Positions 36,086 through 46,686 of a DNA stretch of 64,000 nt are shown here, in pieces. Positions within the stretch are counted from its first letter, which is position 1; the number at the start of each line of letters is the position of its first letter. Made by a program: the position numbers and the translations under genes. The stretch spans positions 2,170,001-2,234,000 of the forward strand of contig NZ_CP033929.1 of the NCBI RefSeq assembly GCF_003815915.1. Direction: 5' to 3'. A model generated the notes under the pieces. The model was not told where the DNA came from. It searched no databases and saw only the letters and a list, made by a program, of their open reading frames with translations. Origin of the DNA: Chryseobacterium indoltheticum. GTDB lineage: Bacteria; Bacteroidota; Bacteroidia; Flavobacteriales; Weeksellaceae.

Positions 36086-36919
36086 ATGAAAAGTTTAGTT
36101 TTATCAGCTTTTATCTTGTCAGGTTTCTTATCTAAAGCGCAAACGCACCGTTTCATTTATGATGTAGAATACAAGAAAGATTCTACGCAAAATGTTACCA
36201 CTAAAGAAAATTATCATCTCGATATTGAGTCTAAAATTGTAAAATATTATCCACGCGATTTTTATATTGGTGATTCTTTAGTGACGAACAATCTTCCGAT
36301 TACGGACGGGTCGAAATTTAATACGTCTCATATTATCACTCATCAATTGGGTTCGGCAGATTACAATTATTATGATGTTTTGGAAAATGTTGTTTTAAAA
36401 CTTTCATCTAAAAATACCCAAAACTGGAAGCTTACCAACGAAAAAAAGAAAGTGAAAGATTTGAATATGCAAAAAGCGACGACAAATTGGGGTGGAAGAA
36501 ATTGGACAGCGTGGTTTACAACAGATATTCCTTTTCAGGAAGGTCCGTACAAATTTCACGGACTTCCCGGTTTGATTACAGAATTGTATGATGATAAAAA
36601 CAATTACAAATTTGAATTGGTAAAAACTCAGAAAATTGCCAATCCTAAAGGGAATATGTATATCGATTATATGGTGAAAAGCAGTGTTGCCGTAGATGAT
36701 ATAAAATATAAAGATTCTAAGCTGAAATATTACGATTCTCCTGTCAATTATCTCAGAAATGCAACCCAACAAACCCGTTCAAATGAAGAATTTTTTTTAA
36801 ATGACGGAACTAAGGTCGGACAAAACAATTCCCGTGAAGTCAATGAAAGATTAAAGGAGAGAATCAGGAAATATAATAATCCGATAGAGTTGGATAAGGC
36901 GATAAAATATTCATTATAA
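36086..36919 (+). CDS. GLPGLI family protein
   Basis: A 277-residue exported protein; the signal peptide ends LSKAQ. It carries the naming motif almost exactly, in PYKFHGLPGLITELYDD at about residues 165-180, preceded by WTAWFTTDIPFQEGP. GLPGLI proteins are restricted to Bacteroidota and have no known activity; they are often paired with TonB-plug or carboxypeptidase-domain proteins, as here with the preceding gene (six-base gap). Confidence 0.9.
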   Translation: MKSLVLSAFILSGFLSKAQTHRFIYDVEYKKDSTQNVTTKENYHLDIESKIVKYYPRDFYIGDSLVTNNLPITDGSKFNTSHIITHQLGSADYNYYDVLENVVLKLSSKNTQNWKLTNEKKKVKDLNMQKATTNWGGRNWTAWFTTDIPFQEGPYKFHGLPGLITELYDDKNNYKFELVKTQKIANPKGNMYIDYMVKSSVAVDDIKYKDSKLKYYDSPVNYLRNATQQTRSNEEFFLNDGTKVGQNNSREVNERLKERIRKYNNPIELDKAIKYSL

Positions 36920-36944
36920 AAGTAAAAAGTAAAAAGTAAAAAGT
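36916..36944. repeat. Short tandem repeat AAAAAGT
   Basis: About four copies of a 7-base unit (AAAAGT with a variable A) directly follow the GLPGLI stop codon. It is a plausible slippage-prone tract in non-coding DNA. Confidence 0.6.
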
Positions 36945-36982
36945 TTGCCTTAAATTCTAATAAAGTAACTTATAATTTTTAG

Positions 36983-37056
36983 ATCTGTGCAAATTTGTGT
37001 AATCCGTGGGAGAAAGTAAAATTCATTTTCCGCTGATCATACATGTTTACGCAGAT
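36983..37056. repeat. Imperfect palindrome of the ATCTGTGCAAA type
   Basis: The left arm ATCTGTGCAAATTTGTGTAA and the reverse complement of the right arm (CCGCTGATCATACATGTTTA onward) agree at about 19 of 27 positions. It is non-coding and lies in front of the M28 peptidase gene. It resembles degenerate dispersed palindromes common in this group. Confidence 0.5.
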
Positions 37057-37131
37057 TTTATTTGTAATAGAAGGTTTTAGGAATTTTAATTTTCATTAAA
37101 TAACTTTATCTTTATGCCAATCAATAAAAGT

Positions 37132-38694
37132 ATGAAGATAAACACCTTTTTTGCAGTTCCTGCAGTAGTTTTGGCGAGTCAGTTTGTCAATGCACAATCA
37201 ACCACTCAGAAGTTAAATCCAATTGTTGAAAATTTTGTAAACGAAACTAATAATCATTCTCAGTTAGAAGATATGGCGTTCGAGTTATTAGACGGTATCG
37301 GTCCGCGTTTGGTCGGAACTCCGGAAATGCAAAAATCTAATGAATGGACAGCCAATAAATTAAAATCCTGGGGCATTGATGCTACTTTACAGCAATTCGG
37401 AACCTGGAAAGGCTGGCAAAGAGGAACTACACATGTAGATATGGTGTATCCACGTGTAAAATCTCTTTCTGCAACGCAATTAGCATGGAGCCCTTCAACG
37501 AAAAAAGCAGTTGAAGCGCAAGTGATAGTTCTTCCTAAAGTTTCTTCAAAAGCAAAATTCGATCAATGGCTTCCTTCCGCAAAAGGAAAAATAGTTTTGA
37601 TGGCCCAATATCAGAAAATCGGTCGTTCCGATGAGCAGATCAAAGAATTTGCAACTCCTGAATTGTACGAAAAACTGAAAGCCGAAAAAGAGCAGGCTTC
37701 AAAAGACTTCCGCGATTATGTAAAAAATATCGGATATGATAACAATACACTTCCCGAAGCTTTAGAAAAAGCAGGTGCAGCCGGAATTGCGATTTCAAAC
37801 TGGACAGGAATTATGGGAGCCAACCGTATTTTCGGAGCGAAAACTTCTAAAATCCCAATGTTTGATATCGACGTAGAAGATTATGGAATGCTATACAGAA
37901 TAGCTGAAAAAGGAAGTAAACCGAGAATTAAAGTTGAGGCGCAATCTAAAATTCTTCCTGATGCAAAAACTTTCAACACCGTTGGGATGATTAAAGGTTC
38001 AGAAAAACCTAATGAATATGTAATTCTTTCTGCCCATTTAGATTCTTGGGACGGTGCGCAAGGTGCTACAGATAACGGAACGGGTGTTTTAACAATGCTT
38101 GAAACCATGAGAATTCTTAAAAAATATTATCCAAATCCTAAAAGAACCATCGTTGTCGGACTTTGGGGAAGTGAGGAGCAAGGTTTAAACGGATCTAGAG
38201 GTTTTGTTGCCGATAATCCTGAAATTATCAAAGGAACGCAGGCTGTTTTCAACCAAGATAACGGAACCGGAAGAGTGATTAATATTGCAGGTCAGGGTTT
38301 TGTAAGATCATATGATTATATTGGAAAATGGCTAAATGCAGTTCCAAAAAATGTGAGAGATCACATCAAAACAGATTTCCCGGGAATGCCGGGTGGAGGA
38401 GGATCGGATCATGCTTCATTTGTTGCAGCCGGTGTTCCCGGGTTTTCTTTAGGTTCTCTAAACTGGGGATATTTCGGTTATACATGGCATACCACGAAAG
38501 ATACTTATGATAAAATTGTTTTTGATGAAGTGAAAAACAATGTGATTCTTACCGCAACTTTAGCGTATATGGCATCTGAAGATCCTGAATTTACAAGCAG
38601 AGAGCGCAGAACAATGCCTGAAAATGATAAAGGTGAAGTCGCAAAATGGCCAGAAGTAAAAGAGCCGAGAAGGGATTCTAAAGATTATAAATAA
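37132..38694 (+). CDS. Exported M28-family zinc peptidase
   Basis: A 520-residue protein. The start at 37132 gives the signal peptide MKINTFFAVPAVVLASQFVN, ending in AQ; an ATG at 37114 is in frame but nearly coincides with a promoter-like TATCTTTA at 37107-37114. A PA-like insert occupies about 120-260 (AGAAGIAISNWTGIMGANRIF). The M28 catalytic core follows: SAHLDSWDGAQGATDNGTGV (zinc His and Asp), GLWGSEEQGLNGSRGF (catalytic and zinc Glu), and the late HTTKDTYDKI His, after GGGGSDHASFVAAGVPGFSL. It is probably a periplasmic aminopeptidase or carboxypeptidase that trims peptides. Confidence 0.92.
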   Translation: MKINTFFAVPAVVLASQFVNAQSTTQKLNPIVENFVNETNNHSQLEDMAFELLDGIGPRLVGTPEMQKSNEWTANKLKSWGIDATLQQFGTWKGWQRGTTHVDMVYPRVKSLSATQLAWSPSTKKAVEAQVIVLPKVSSKAKFDQWLPSAKGKIVLMAQYQKIGRSDEQIKEFATPELYEKLKAEKEQASKDFRDYVKNIGYDNNTLPEALEKAGAAGIAISNWTGIMGANRIFGAKTSKIPMFDIDVEDYGMLYRIAEKGSKPRIKVEAQSKILPDAKTFNTVGMIKGSEKPNEYVILSAHLDSWDGAQGATDNGTGVLTMLETMRILKKYYPNPKRTIVVGLWGSEEQGLNGSRGFVADNPEIIKGTQAVFNQDNGTGRVINIAGQGFVRSYDYIGKWLNAVPKNVRDHIKTDFPGMPGGGGSDHASFVAAGVPGFSLGSLNWGYFGYTWHTTKDTYDKIVFDEVKNNVILTATLAYMASEDPEFTSRERRTMPENDKGEVAKWPEVKEPRRDSKDYK

Positions 38695-38756
38695 TTACAA
38701 CGAAAGGAAAATAGTAGATATAATTTAAATAGTAAATTATTTCTGAAAAAAAAAAT

Positions 38757-38787
38757 GGGCTGAGATCATATCTTAGCCCGTTTTTTT
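38757..38787 (+). terminator. Terminator of the M28 peptidase gene
   Basis: GGGCTGAGAT pairs with ATCTTAGCCC around CAT, then T7. Confidence 0.85.
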
Positions 38788-38814
38788 ATTTAAAATGAAA
38801 TAAAGGTATTTCAT

Positions 38815-39390
38815 TTAATTTAGTATTTTATGATTAAGTCGTTTTCTAATTTCCGGAATTTGACTTTCTTTTACAATATAAGTTTTACATAATTTATTGT
38901 TCATGTGCATAGTAAAGTTTGTTTCTTTATGTTCAATTTTTAAAATTTCATTCGGTGCCATTGGAATAAAATCATCAAAAACAGGATAAAAAACAATCAA
39001 GCATAGAAAATTTCTCCACAGAGATTTTAAAATTTTAGGATAATTTCCATTGTCATCAATTACTTTCAGTTTTAATAACTTTTTGCCTAAAGTAGTTCCG
39101 TATAGTGTTTCTAAAACGGCTCCTAATAAAATTACGAAAGGGATTGAAAAAAGTAATGAAAGAATTGCAGGTTGCTGAAAAAGAAAAAAGAAAACCATAA
39201 ATAATGGAATTACATCAATTATTTTTGCTAATATTCTTAGTTTTTCGTTTCCTAAAAATTCGGTTTTATAAGGTAAATCATATTCAAACTCATCATAAAT
39301 ACGTCTGCCTTCCGAATCAAAATTTCGGGTTGCTCTTCGAGTTATTTTTCTTTCCTTAAGTTCTGATATTCTTTTCATTCTAATTGACAT
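38815..39390 (-). CDS. RDD-family membrane protein
   Basis: A 191-residue protein with the RDD pattern: LRILAKIIDVIPLFMVFFFLF, a second hydrophobic span SLLFSIPFVILLGAVLETLYG, then TTLGKKLLKLKVIDDNGNYPKILKSLWRNFLCLIVFY. The signature Arg and two Asp are partly kept (R..AKIID). The N-terminus is a charged cytoplasmic stretch; the C-terminus is also charged. Function in the family is poorly known; some members are ion antiporters. It lies 23 bases downstream of tex on the same strand and is probably co-transcribed with it. Confidence 0.8.
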   Translation of the reverse strand: MSIRMKRISELKERKITRRATRNFDSEGRRIYDEFEYDLPYKTEFLGNEKLRILAKIIDVIPLFMVFFFLFQQPAILSLLFSIPFVILLGAVLETLYGTTLGKKLLKLKVIDDNGNYPKILKSLWRNFLCLIVFYPVFDDFIPMAPNEILKIEHKETNFTMHMNNKLCKTYIVKESQIPEIRKRLNHKILN

Positions 39391-39413
39391 AGGAGTCTGA
39401 AGCGTTAATAAAA

Positions 39414-41537
39414 TTACAACACCATACTCAGTTGAATTCTCTTCCTCGCTTCATCCACTTCTATTACCCTTACCTGAACATGTTGATGCAATTTTACCAC
39501 TTCATTTACATCAGAAACGAAACCGTCTTTCAATTGAGAAATATGAACCAATCCGCTTTCTTTAATTCCTAAATCTACAAAACATCCGAAAGCAGTGATA
39601 TTGTTGACAATTCCAGGAAGGATCATTCCGGTTTTTAAATCGGTAATCTTTTTTACATTCGGATCAAACTCAAAAATTTTTGCCGCTTTTCTAGGGTCTA
39701 ATCCCGGTTTTTCCAGTTCTTTTAAAATATCTTTTATCCCTAAAATTCCGATGTCTTCCGTTATATATTTTTCAGGTTGAATTAAATTGATTTTCTCTTT
39801 ATTAGCAACTAATTCATTGGTTTTAATGCCTAAATCTTTTGCCATTTTTTCGATAATTCCATACGCTTCGGGATGAACTGCCGAATTATCTAAAGGATTT
39901 TCGCCATTTGTAATTCTGATGAAAGCTGCAGCTTGTTGAAAAGCTTTTTCTCCGAGTCTTGGAACATTCTTCAATTGTTTTCTGTTTTCAAAAGCCCCGT
40001 TTTCAGCACGGTAATTCACAATATTTTCTGCCATCTTTTCACCAATTCCGGAAACATAGCTTAACAGTGATTTGCTTGCCGTATTCAAATTAATTCCAAT
40101 CGAATTTACACATTTCATTACCGTAGAATCGAGTTCGTTTTTTAACTGAGTCTGGTCTACATCATGTTGATATTGGCCGACACCGATCGATTTAGCATCA
40201 ATTTTCACCAATTCAGCCAAAGGATCAGAAAGTCTTCGCCCGATAGAAACTGCACCACGAACCGTCACATCAAAACTCGGAAATTCATCTCTTGCAATTT
40301 TACTTGCAGAATACACAGAAGCTCCGGCTTCCGAAACTACAAAAACCTGCAAAGGCTTATCAAAAGCTATTTTTTTAATGAAAAATTCAGTCTCACGGCT
40401 TGCGGTTCCGTTTCCGATAGAAATTGCCTGAATATGATAAGCATTTACCATCGAGCGAATTTTCTTCATCGCCATTCCGCTTTCGTTTTGCGGAGCATGG
40501 GGATAAATCGTTTCATTATGCAGTAGATCTCCTTTTTCATCCAAACAAACCACTTTGCAACCACTTTTAAAACCTGGATCGATCGCTAGAATTCTCTTCT
40601 CCCCCAAAGGCGGAGCTAATAAAAGCTGACTTAAGTTTTCAGAAAAGATTTCGATGGCTTTTTTATCAGCTTTTTCTTTTGCTTCCTGAAGAGTTTCGTT
40701 GGAAATTGCCGGTTCCAGAAGTCTTTTGTAAGAATCTTTAATGGCTAAAGCGATTTGCTCTGAACTTTCATTTTTAGATTTGATAATTGCATTTTCAATA
40801 AAATCAAGTGCTTCATCTTTATCGATTCCGATATTTATTTTTACGTAGCCTTCAGTTTCTGCTCTCAGCATTGCCAAAAGTCGATGAGAAGGTGTTCGGT
40901 TCAGGCTTTCTTCCCATTCAAAATACTGCGAAAATTTTTGAGCTCCTTCGTCATCTTTTTTAGCTTTCACAACTTTAGAAGTAACAGTGGCTTTTCTTTG
41001 AAATAATCGGCGAAGATTTTTACGGACATACATATTTTCATTGATCCATTCTGCCATGATGTCTCTTGCTCCCTGTAAAGCTTCTTCCTCAGAAGAAACC
41101 TGATCATTCAGATATTTTGAAGCTAAAAACTGAATATCCTGAGCTTTTTGGCTCATAATAATTTTAGCTAGAGGCTCAAGACCCTTTTCTTTTGCCGCAT
41201 CTGCTTTTGTTTTTCTGCGTTTTTTGAAAGGTAAATACAGATCTTCCAACTCCTGAATATCAAAGCTTTCTTCAATTCTTGTTTTTAATTCTGAAGATAA
41301 AGAATCTTGCTCTTCTATAGATCTTAAAATACTTTCTTTACGTTTTACGATGTCTTCAAACTGTTTATTAAGTTTAAAAATTTGCTCTATTTGAATTTCA
41401 TCTAAATTTCCTGTTGCATCTTTTCGATAACGAGAAATAAATGGAATGGTGCAGTCTTCAGATAATAGTTTTAAAGTAGCATTAATGTTTTTATCAGATA
41501 TACTAAGTGTTTTTTTTATGAATTCTGTTACAGTCAT
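39414..41537 (-). CDS. tex: Tex-family RNA-binding transcription accessory protein
   Basis: A 707-residue cytoplasmic protein. It has the Tex N-terminal helical region (ISRYRKDATGNLDEIQIEQI, YLPFKKRRKTKADAAKEKGLEPLA) and the YqgF/RuvC-like domain (RILAIDPGFKSGCKVV near residue 320). Next come the helix-hairpin-helix region (NLNTASKSLLSYVSGIGEKMAENIVNYR) and the C-terminal S1 RNA-binding domain (GMILPGIVNNITAFGCFVDL, ESGLVHISQL). Length and domain order are those of full-length Tex. Confidence 0.95.
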   Translation of the reverse strand: MTVTEFIKKTLSISDKNINATLKLLSEDCTIPFISRYRKDATGNLDEIQIEQIFKLNKQFEDIVKRKESILRSIEEQDSLSSELKTRIEESFDIQELEDLYLPFKKRRKTKADAAKEKGLEPLAKIIMSQKAQDIQFLASKYLNDQVSSEEEALQGARDIMAEWINENMYVRKNLRRLFQRKATVTSKVVKAKKDDEGAQKFSQYFEWEESLNRTPSHRLLAMLRAETEGYVKINIGIDKDEALDFIENAIIKSKNESSEQIALAIKDSYKRLLEPAISNETLQEAKEKADKKAIEIFSENLSQLLLAPPLGEKRILAIDPGFKSGCKVVCLDEKGDLLHNETIYPHAPQNESGMAMKKIRSMVNAYHIQAISIGNGTASRETEFFIKKIAFDKPLQVFVVSEAGASVYSASKIARDEFPSFDVTVRGAVSIGRRLSDPLAELVKIDAKSIGVGQYQHDVDQTQLKNELDSTVMKCVNSIGINLNTASKSLLSYVSGIGEKMAENIVNYRAENGAFENRKQLKNVPRLGEKAFQQAAAFIRITNGENPLDNSAVHPEAYGIIEKMAKDLGIKTNELVANKEKINLIQPEKYITEDIGILGIKDILKELEKPGLDPRKAAKIFEFDPNVKKITDLKTGMILPGIVNNITAFGCFVDLGIKESGLVHISQLKDGFVSDVNEVVKLHQHVQVRVIEVDEARKRIQLSMVL

Positions 41538-42011
41538 TCGGCTTTTTTAGAACGGCTAAAATAGTGACTTTTTCAGAGGAATAAAATTATTTCAAATTTT
41601 ACACGATTAAGTCTATAATTTTCTTAATAATACTCATCAATGGTGTATTTTAAATTATTGTCTTTCTAAAAGTAAGTTAACTGGCTTTGTTTAGCTTGAT
41701 TTTGAGTATTTAATTACAATTCTTTTTTTTTCTATCGTTTCTTTATCGCCCTGAAAGAAAGAGTTTTATAATAAACGTTATTTTTAAGGTAAACAATAAA
41801 TCTGACTTCTTAGAACCTTGGATTTCATTAACAAAAAAAATATAATAACCTACATCATTAATTACTTGACGGTATGTATTAAATGAATAACGAGTAAGAA
41901 TATTTGTATTGAATTAAATTCATTAATTTACTGAAACAGATAAATAATCTATAATTTTAGTAGGATATATAAATGTATTAGGTAATCATGTTATGGTATG
42001 AATAAAAATAC
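41538..42011. other. AT-rich region between tex and the large adhesin gene
   Basis: Divergent promoters are expected here. No reading frame, repeat or RNA stands out. Confidence 0.35.
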
Positions 42012-42019
42012 TATATTTG
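42012..42019 (+). promoter_or_regulatory. Promoter -7 box of the FN3/GEVED surface protein
   Basis: TATATTTG matches TAnnTTTG exactly. It would give a long leader of about 125 bases. Confidence 0.5.
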
Positions 42020-42147
42020 TGAATTATCACAAAATATATGCCTATGACAGAAATTTCTACTTTTTCTATTTTTTTTGTATTTACAAATTCAGATGTTTCT
42101 TTAATCCGGAAAACATCTTATTCATTTACTAACCATATTCTACTATT

Positions 42148-45100
42148 ATGAACAGATTTTTAATGATCCTGGGGATTTTGCTGTGCTTTCAGCTCAAAGT
42201 CTCCGCACAATGTACGGCTTTGCCCGTCCCATTTTTACAGTCTTTCAGCACAGGGGCTTTGCCTACCTGCTGGACGAGCCAAAACCCAACCAGTTCATCC
42301 ACCAGCATATACGTTAAATGGAGATTTAGCACATCTGCAGGTTATGGTGCAACAGGAAACGGAGGTAAACCTGCGGGAACCTTTGCCTGGGTAGATGCCA
42401 GCTCTCCATATACTAATGAACACACGGTTGAGCTTATCAGTCCGCAAATCAATCTAACCGGACTTACTAATCCTTTTGTGAAGTTTGAATGGTTTAAAAA
42501 TCATCTTACCTCAGCAACAGGAACCGTTCCTCCTTACGAGCATAACAGAATGAAGCTTGAAGTAAATAACGGAAGCGGCTGGGTTGAGATATGGTCTGAT
42601 AACAGTAATGCTGCAGAATGGCGAACGGTAGGGGTTCCTCTTGCAGCGACTTACGTAGGAGCGACGATTCAGCTTAAATTTACAGTTGATAAAGATGTTG
42701 CCGGTAACGGATATTTTTATGATGATGTACTTTTGGATGAAGTTCAGGTAATACAGGCGCCAACATGTTTTGAGCCCGTTGTCGGAACCGCAACAAATAT
42801 AGCTCCGAATTCTGCAACTTTGAACTGGGCTGCTCCGTTAGCGCCGGCTCCCGCACCTGCAGGAGGATATGAATATTATTACAGTACTACAAATACACCT
42901 CCAACAGCAGGAACAGTAGGAACTATTGTTCCCGGTTTTTCAGCTAATATCACTCCTTTGGTTGGTGGAAGTACCTATTATTGGTGGGTTCGTTCAGTAT
43001 GTTCAGCTTCAGATAAATCTTTATGGGTACAGGGTGATCCTTTTACTCCGGGGCAGATTGGAGGCGGTACAGCAACTCATGCATTTTTGCCGGTATATTC
43101 TTGTTCAGGATTTAATTATTCTCAGCAGATTTATACCCCTACAGAAATAGCAAGTGCTGTTGGGACGAATAATATGATTACATCAGTTAAGTTTTTTGTA
43201 TCGACTACAGCAGCTAATCAGGCAAATTATAACCAATGGGTTGTTTATATGGGAAATACAACTCAAAATGATTTTGCTACAACCACAAGCTGGATTCCTG
43301 CAGGAACGATGACTCAGGTTTACACCGGAACACTGCCTGCAATGACTGCCGGAACTTGGATCAATATTCCTCTTGCGACACCATTCCTTTGGGACGGAAC
43401 GAGCAATGTGGTAGTTGCAGTAGATGAAAATGTTACAGGAACATCTTGTACAGCCAACTGGGGAAGTTATTCTGCAGGAACCAACAGAGGGATGATTTAT
43501 TATAATACTACGACTAATCCTGATCCGCTAAATCCGCCTGCGGGTACAAGCAGATATGCTGTTTTGCCGAGACTGCAGCTTACAGGTACTGTTTTGCCTT
43601 CTTGTACAAATGTACCACCTGCAAATATTGCAGTAAACAATATCACGGCAACTTCTGCGTCGGTATCTTGGACTGCCACTCAGAATGCTACCTATGTCGT
43701 AAGGTATAGAGCTTTACCATCCGGGGCGTGGCAAACGATTAACGTTACGACACCATTTACAAATAATGTGATACTTCCGGGGCTAATTGAGCAAACTCAG
43801 TATGAGGTGCAGATCGCTACGATTTGTGGAACTCAGGGTGCTTTCTCAACACCAGTTCCATTTACTACTCCGGCTCTCACTTACTGTAACTCGGGTACGG
43901 CAACGGTGACCAACGGATATATCAATAACATTACGATGATAGGAACCAATGTTCCAACCACAACTAATAATTCAGGACCAAGTACTTTTACAGACTATTC
44001 TAATGATCCTTCAAAGACCATTACTTTATTAAGAAATTCGGTTAATAATACATTATCGGTTGGAAGATCAATTGCTTCTGGAACCTATTCCACTTATGCA
44101 TGGATTGATTTTAACGGTGACGGAATTTTTAATAATAGTCCTGTAGGTACAGCGGGAGGAGAAAGAATTATGAATCTGGGATATTCTAGTACAACTCCTG
44201 TAACTGCAAATTTTGATGTACCCGCCAATGCTTATATTGGTACGAGTAAAATTAAAATGCGTGTTATTGTCTATTTTAATACTCCGACAGATCCTTGTGC
44301 TAACCTTACGAGTAACGGAGAAGTAGAAGATTATTATATTAAATTTATTGATCTTCAACCGTGTACAACAGCTCCTCCTACAAATATTGCTGTAGGTAAC
44401 CTTACTCATAATTCAGCGTATGTATCATGGCTGCCGGCAGCTAATGCAACATATGTCATAAGATGGAGACAGGGAACTACAGGACCATGGTTGCCAAGTG
44501 CAGCTGGATTAACACTTCCTGTCGGGCAGAGCTTTCACACAATTACGGGTCTAACAGAGCAAACTGCTTATCAGGTACAGGTTGCTACCATATGTGGCGG
44601 AAATCAGGGAGCTTTCTCACCATTGCTTGATTTTACAACACCACCTGTTACTTATTGTAATATGAATGGAACAGGAGTAAATGATTATATTTCTAATGTA
44701 AAAGTAACGCCTGTCAATTTTCCGATGATGGAAAATATTTCACTTCAAACCAATTATACTAGCTATACGACACCAGCAACATTAATTAATCTTGAAATAG
44801 GTTCGCTAGGTAACCAGATTGCTGTATCAAAAGCTTGGGCAGGAACTAATTACGGAGATTCCGTACATGCTTGGATTGACTGGAACAGAGACGGTATTTT
44901 CACAGATAGTGAGAAAATAATGACTACTCCTTCCAATACCACAACACCTGTTAATGCTACATTTGATGTTCCTGCAACGGGAGTTTATACAGGAACGAAC
45001 ACTACAACGATGAGAGTTGTCCTAAAGCGTGGAAGTGCACCGGTGATGTGTCAGGATGCAGCGAATGGAGAGGTAGAAGATTATGCGGTAAAATTAAGAC

Positions 45101-46662
45101 CTTGTAATAATGCTACTCCAGGAACTCCTGCTTTTACAACAATAACCCATAATTCGGTTATTATTAACTGGACTCCAGCTGCCAATAATAATGCATTTGT
45201 GTTAGAATACAGAGCGGTTACCAACCCAGCTTCTGCATGGACAACGCTGAATCTTTCTGTTTTAGGAGGAAATCCACCGGTGACTATTACCGGATTAACT
45301 CCTGCAACACAATATGAAGTAAGAGTAGCTGCAGTTTGTGGAAGCGGTGGAGCAGGTTCTTATACTCCAATACAGACATTTACAACAAGATGCGATCCTG
45401 AACCTCCGAATGTAGTAATATCTAATATTACATCAAATTCAGCAATGGTAACCTGGAACCCGCTTGTCCCGAATGCTACTTACGTCTTAAGATGGAGAGA
45501 GGTGGGAAGTACCGTTTGGAATACTCCAACATTGCCACCACCACCAATAAACACTTATACAATACCAAATCTTGAGTCTTATAAGACTTATGAAGTGCAG
45601 GTAGCAAGTATTTGTAACGGAGAAACCGATCCTAACCCGTGGTCAATTACACAGATATTTACAACAATGAGAGTTTGTGAAGTGCCGCCGCCAGGATTTA
45701 CCATTACTCAATTGACACCTACAACTGCGGAAGTGGTTTGGGATGCGTATACGGGGACTGGAGCTACAAATAATTATATATTAAGATACAGAAAAGTAGG
45801 AATACCTAGTTGGACGACTGTTAATGTAAGTAACACTACCTACACGATAACAGGATTATTAGAATTAACTAAATATGAAATGCAGGTCGCTAATGTCTGT
45901 ACAGGGGCAGCAGGTAATTTTACACCTTTGTACTATTTTATTACACCTACAGTGATTTATTGTCAGATGCAGTCAACTAATTTTGCGTCAGAATATATTT
46001 CAAAAGTTACTGCTAAACCAAATGGTAAACCTGAAATGATCAATGTTTCGACGGGAGCTACTTATTCTGATTATACAGGAGATCCTAAAAAATTTATTGA
46101 ATTGATTCAAGGATCAACGGGAAATCAAATTACTATTGATAAAACTCAAGGAGCAGATTCTGGAGTTGCGGTATGGATTGATTTCGACAGAAGCGGAACC
46201 TTTGATCTTAATGAAAGAATTATTGCAGACGGACCTAATTCAAATCCGACAGCAAGTGCTACATTTAGTGTTCCATCTGATGCATTCATCAGTATGACCA
46301 ATTCTAAATATGTTGTGATGAGAGTTGCTATGGCTAAAGGCGCCATCCCTGTAAATTGCATCAGCTTTGATGATGGAGAAGTAGAAGATTATACGGTAAG
46401 AATATCAAAACTGCCAACTGTAAATTCGGTTAATCAGACAGATATTTTGATTTATCCAAATCCGGTAAAATCAATATTGAATGTTAAAAATATTAGTGAG
46501 AAAGCAAATTATAAAATCTATAGTGCTGCCGGAAGATTAATATCGAGTGGATTGATCGTTAACAATAAAATTGATGTCAGTGCACTTATTAGTGGAGTTT
46601 ACATCATTGATATTGACGATAAAAAAGGAAATGTACAGAAAAAATTCATTAAAGAAGAATAA
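42148..46662 (+). CDS. Large FN3/GEVED surface protein with T9SS sorting tail
   Basis: A 1504-residue modular exported protein. Residues 1-21 are a signal peptide. A MAM-like or jelly-roll domain covers about 25-205. FN3 repeats start near residues 207, 484, 737, 985, 1081 and 1176, each opening with a Cys-Pro-rich segment such as CTTAPPTNIAVGNLTHNSAYVSW. Three GEVED domains each begin YCN or YCQ and end with GEVEDYY, GEVEDYA and GEVEDYT near 724, 973 and 1409. The end (1430-1504, ILIYPNPVKSILNV..SGVYIIDI) is a type A T9SS sorting domain, so the protein is expected to cross the outer membrane by T9SS and be anchored or released. An adhesin role is likely but unproved. Confidence 0.9.
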   Translation: MNRFLMILGILLCFQLKVSAQCTALPVPFLQSFSTGALPTCWTSQNPTSSSTSIYVKWRFSTSAGYGATGNGGKPAGTFAWVDASSPYTNEHTVELISPQINLTGLTNPFVKFEWFKNHLTSATGTVPPYEHNRMKLEVNNGSGWVEIWSDNSNAAEWRTVGVPLAATYVGATIQLKFTVDKDVAGNGYFYDDVLLDEVQVIQAPTCFEPVVGTATNIAPNSATLNWAAPLAPAPAPAGGYEYYYSTTNTPPTAGTVGTIVPGFSANITPLVGGSTYYWWVRSVCSASDKSLWVQGDPFTPGQIGGGTATHAFLPVYSCSGFNYSQQIYTPTEIASAVGTNNMITSVKFFVSTTAANQANYNQWVVYMGNTTQNDFATTTSWIPAGTMTQVYTGTLPAMTAGTWINIPLATPFLWDGTSNVVVAVDENVTGTSCTANWGSYSAGTNRGMIYYNTTTNPDPLNPPAGTSRYAVLPRLQLTGTVLPSCTNVPPANIAVNNITATSASVSWTATQNATYVVRYRALPSGAWQTINVTTPFTNNVILPGLIEQTQYEVQIATICGTQGAFSTPVPFTTPALTYCNSGTATVTNGYINNITMIGTNVPTTTNNSGPSTFTDYSNDPSKTITLLRNSVNNTLSVGRSIASGTYSTYAWIDFNGDGIFNNSPVGTAGGERIMNLGYSSTTPVTANFDVPANAYIGTSKIKMRVIVYFNTPTDPCANLTSNGEVEDYYIKFIDLQPCTTAPPTNIAVGNLTHNSAYVSWLPAANATYVIRWRQGTTGPWLPSAAGLTLPVGQSFHTITGLTEQTAYQVQVATICGGNQGAFSPLLDFTTPPVTYCNMNGTGVNDYISNVKVTPVNFPMMENISLQTNYTSYTTPATLINLEIGSLGNQIAVSKAWAGTNYGDSVHAWIDWNRDGIFTDSEKIMTTPSNTTTPVNATFDVPATGVYTGTNTTTMRVVLKRGSAPVMCQDAANGEVEDYAVKLRPCNNATPGTPAFTTITHNSVIINWTPAANNNAFVLEYRAVTNPASAWTTLNLSVLGGNPPVTITGLTPATQYEVRVAAVCGSGGAGSYTPIQTFTTRCDPEPPNVVISNITSNSAMVTWNPLVPNATYVLRWREVGSTVWNTPTLPPPPINTYTIPNLESYKTYEVQVASICNGETDPNPWSITQIFTTMRVCEVPPPGFTITQLTPTTAEVVWDAYTGTGATNNYILRYRKVGIPSWTTVNVSNTTYTITGLLELTKYEMQVANVCTGAAGNFTPLYYFITPTVIYCQMQSTNFASEYISKVTAKPNGKPEMINVSTGATYSDYTGDPKKFIELIQGSTGNQITIDKTQGADSGVAVWIDFDRSGTFDLNERIIADGPNSNPTASATFSVPSDAFISMTNSKYVVMRVAMAKGAIPVNCISFDDGEVEDYTVRISKLPTVNSVNQTDILIYPNPVKSILNVKNISEKANYKIYSAAGRLISSGLIVNNKIDVSALISGVYIIDIDDKKGNVQKKFIKEE

Positions 46663-46686
46663 CTGTTTTTAATTTCCATGTAAACA

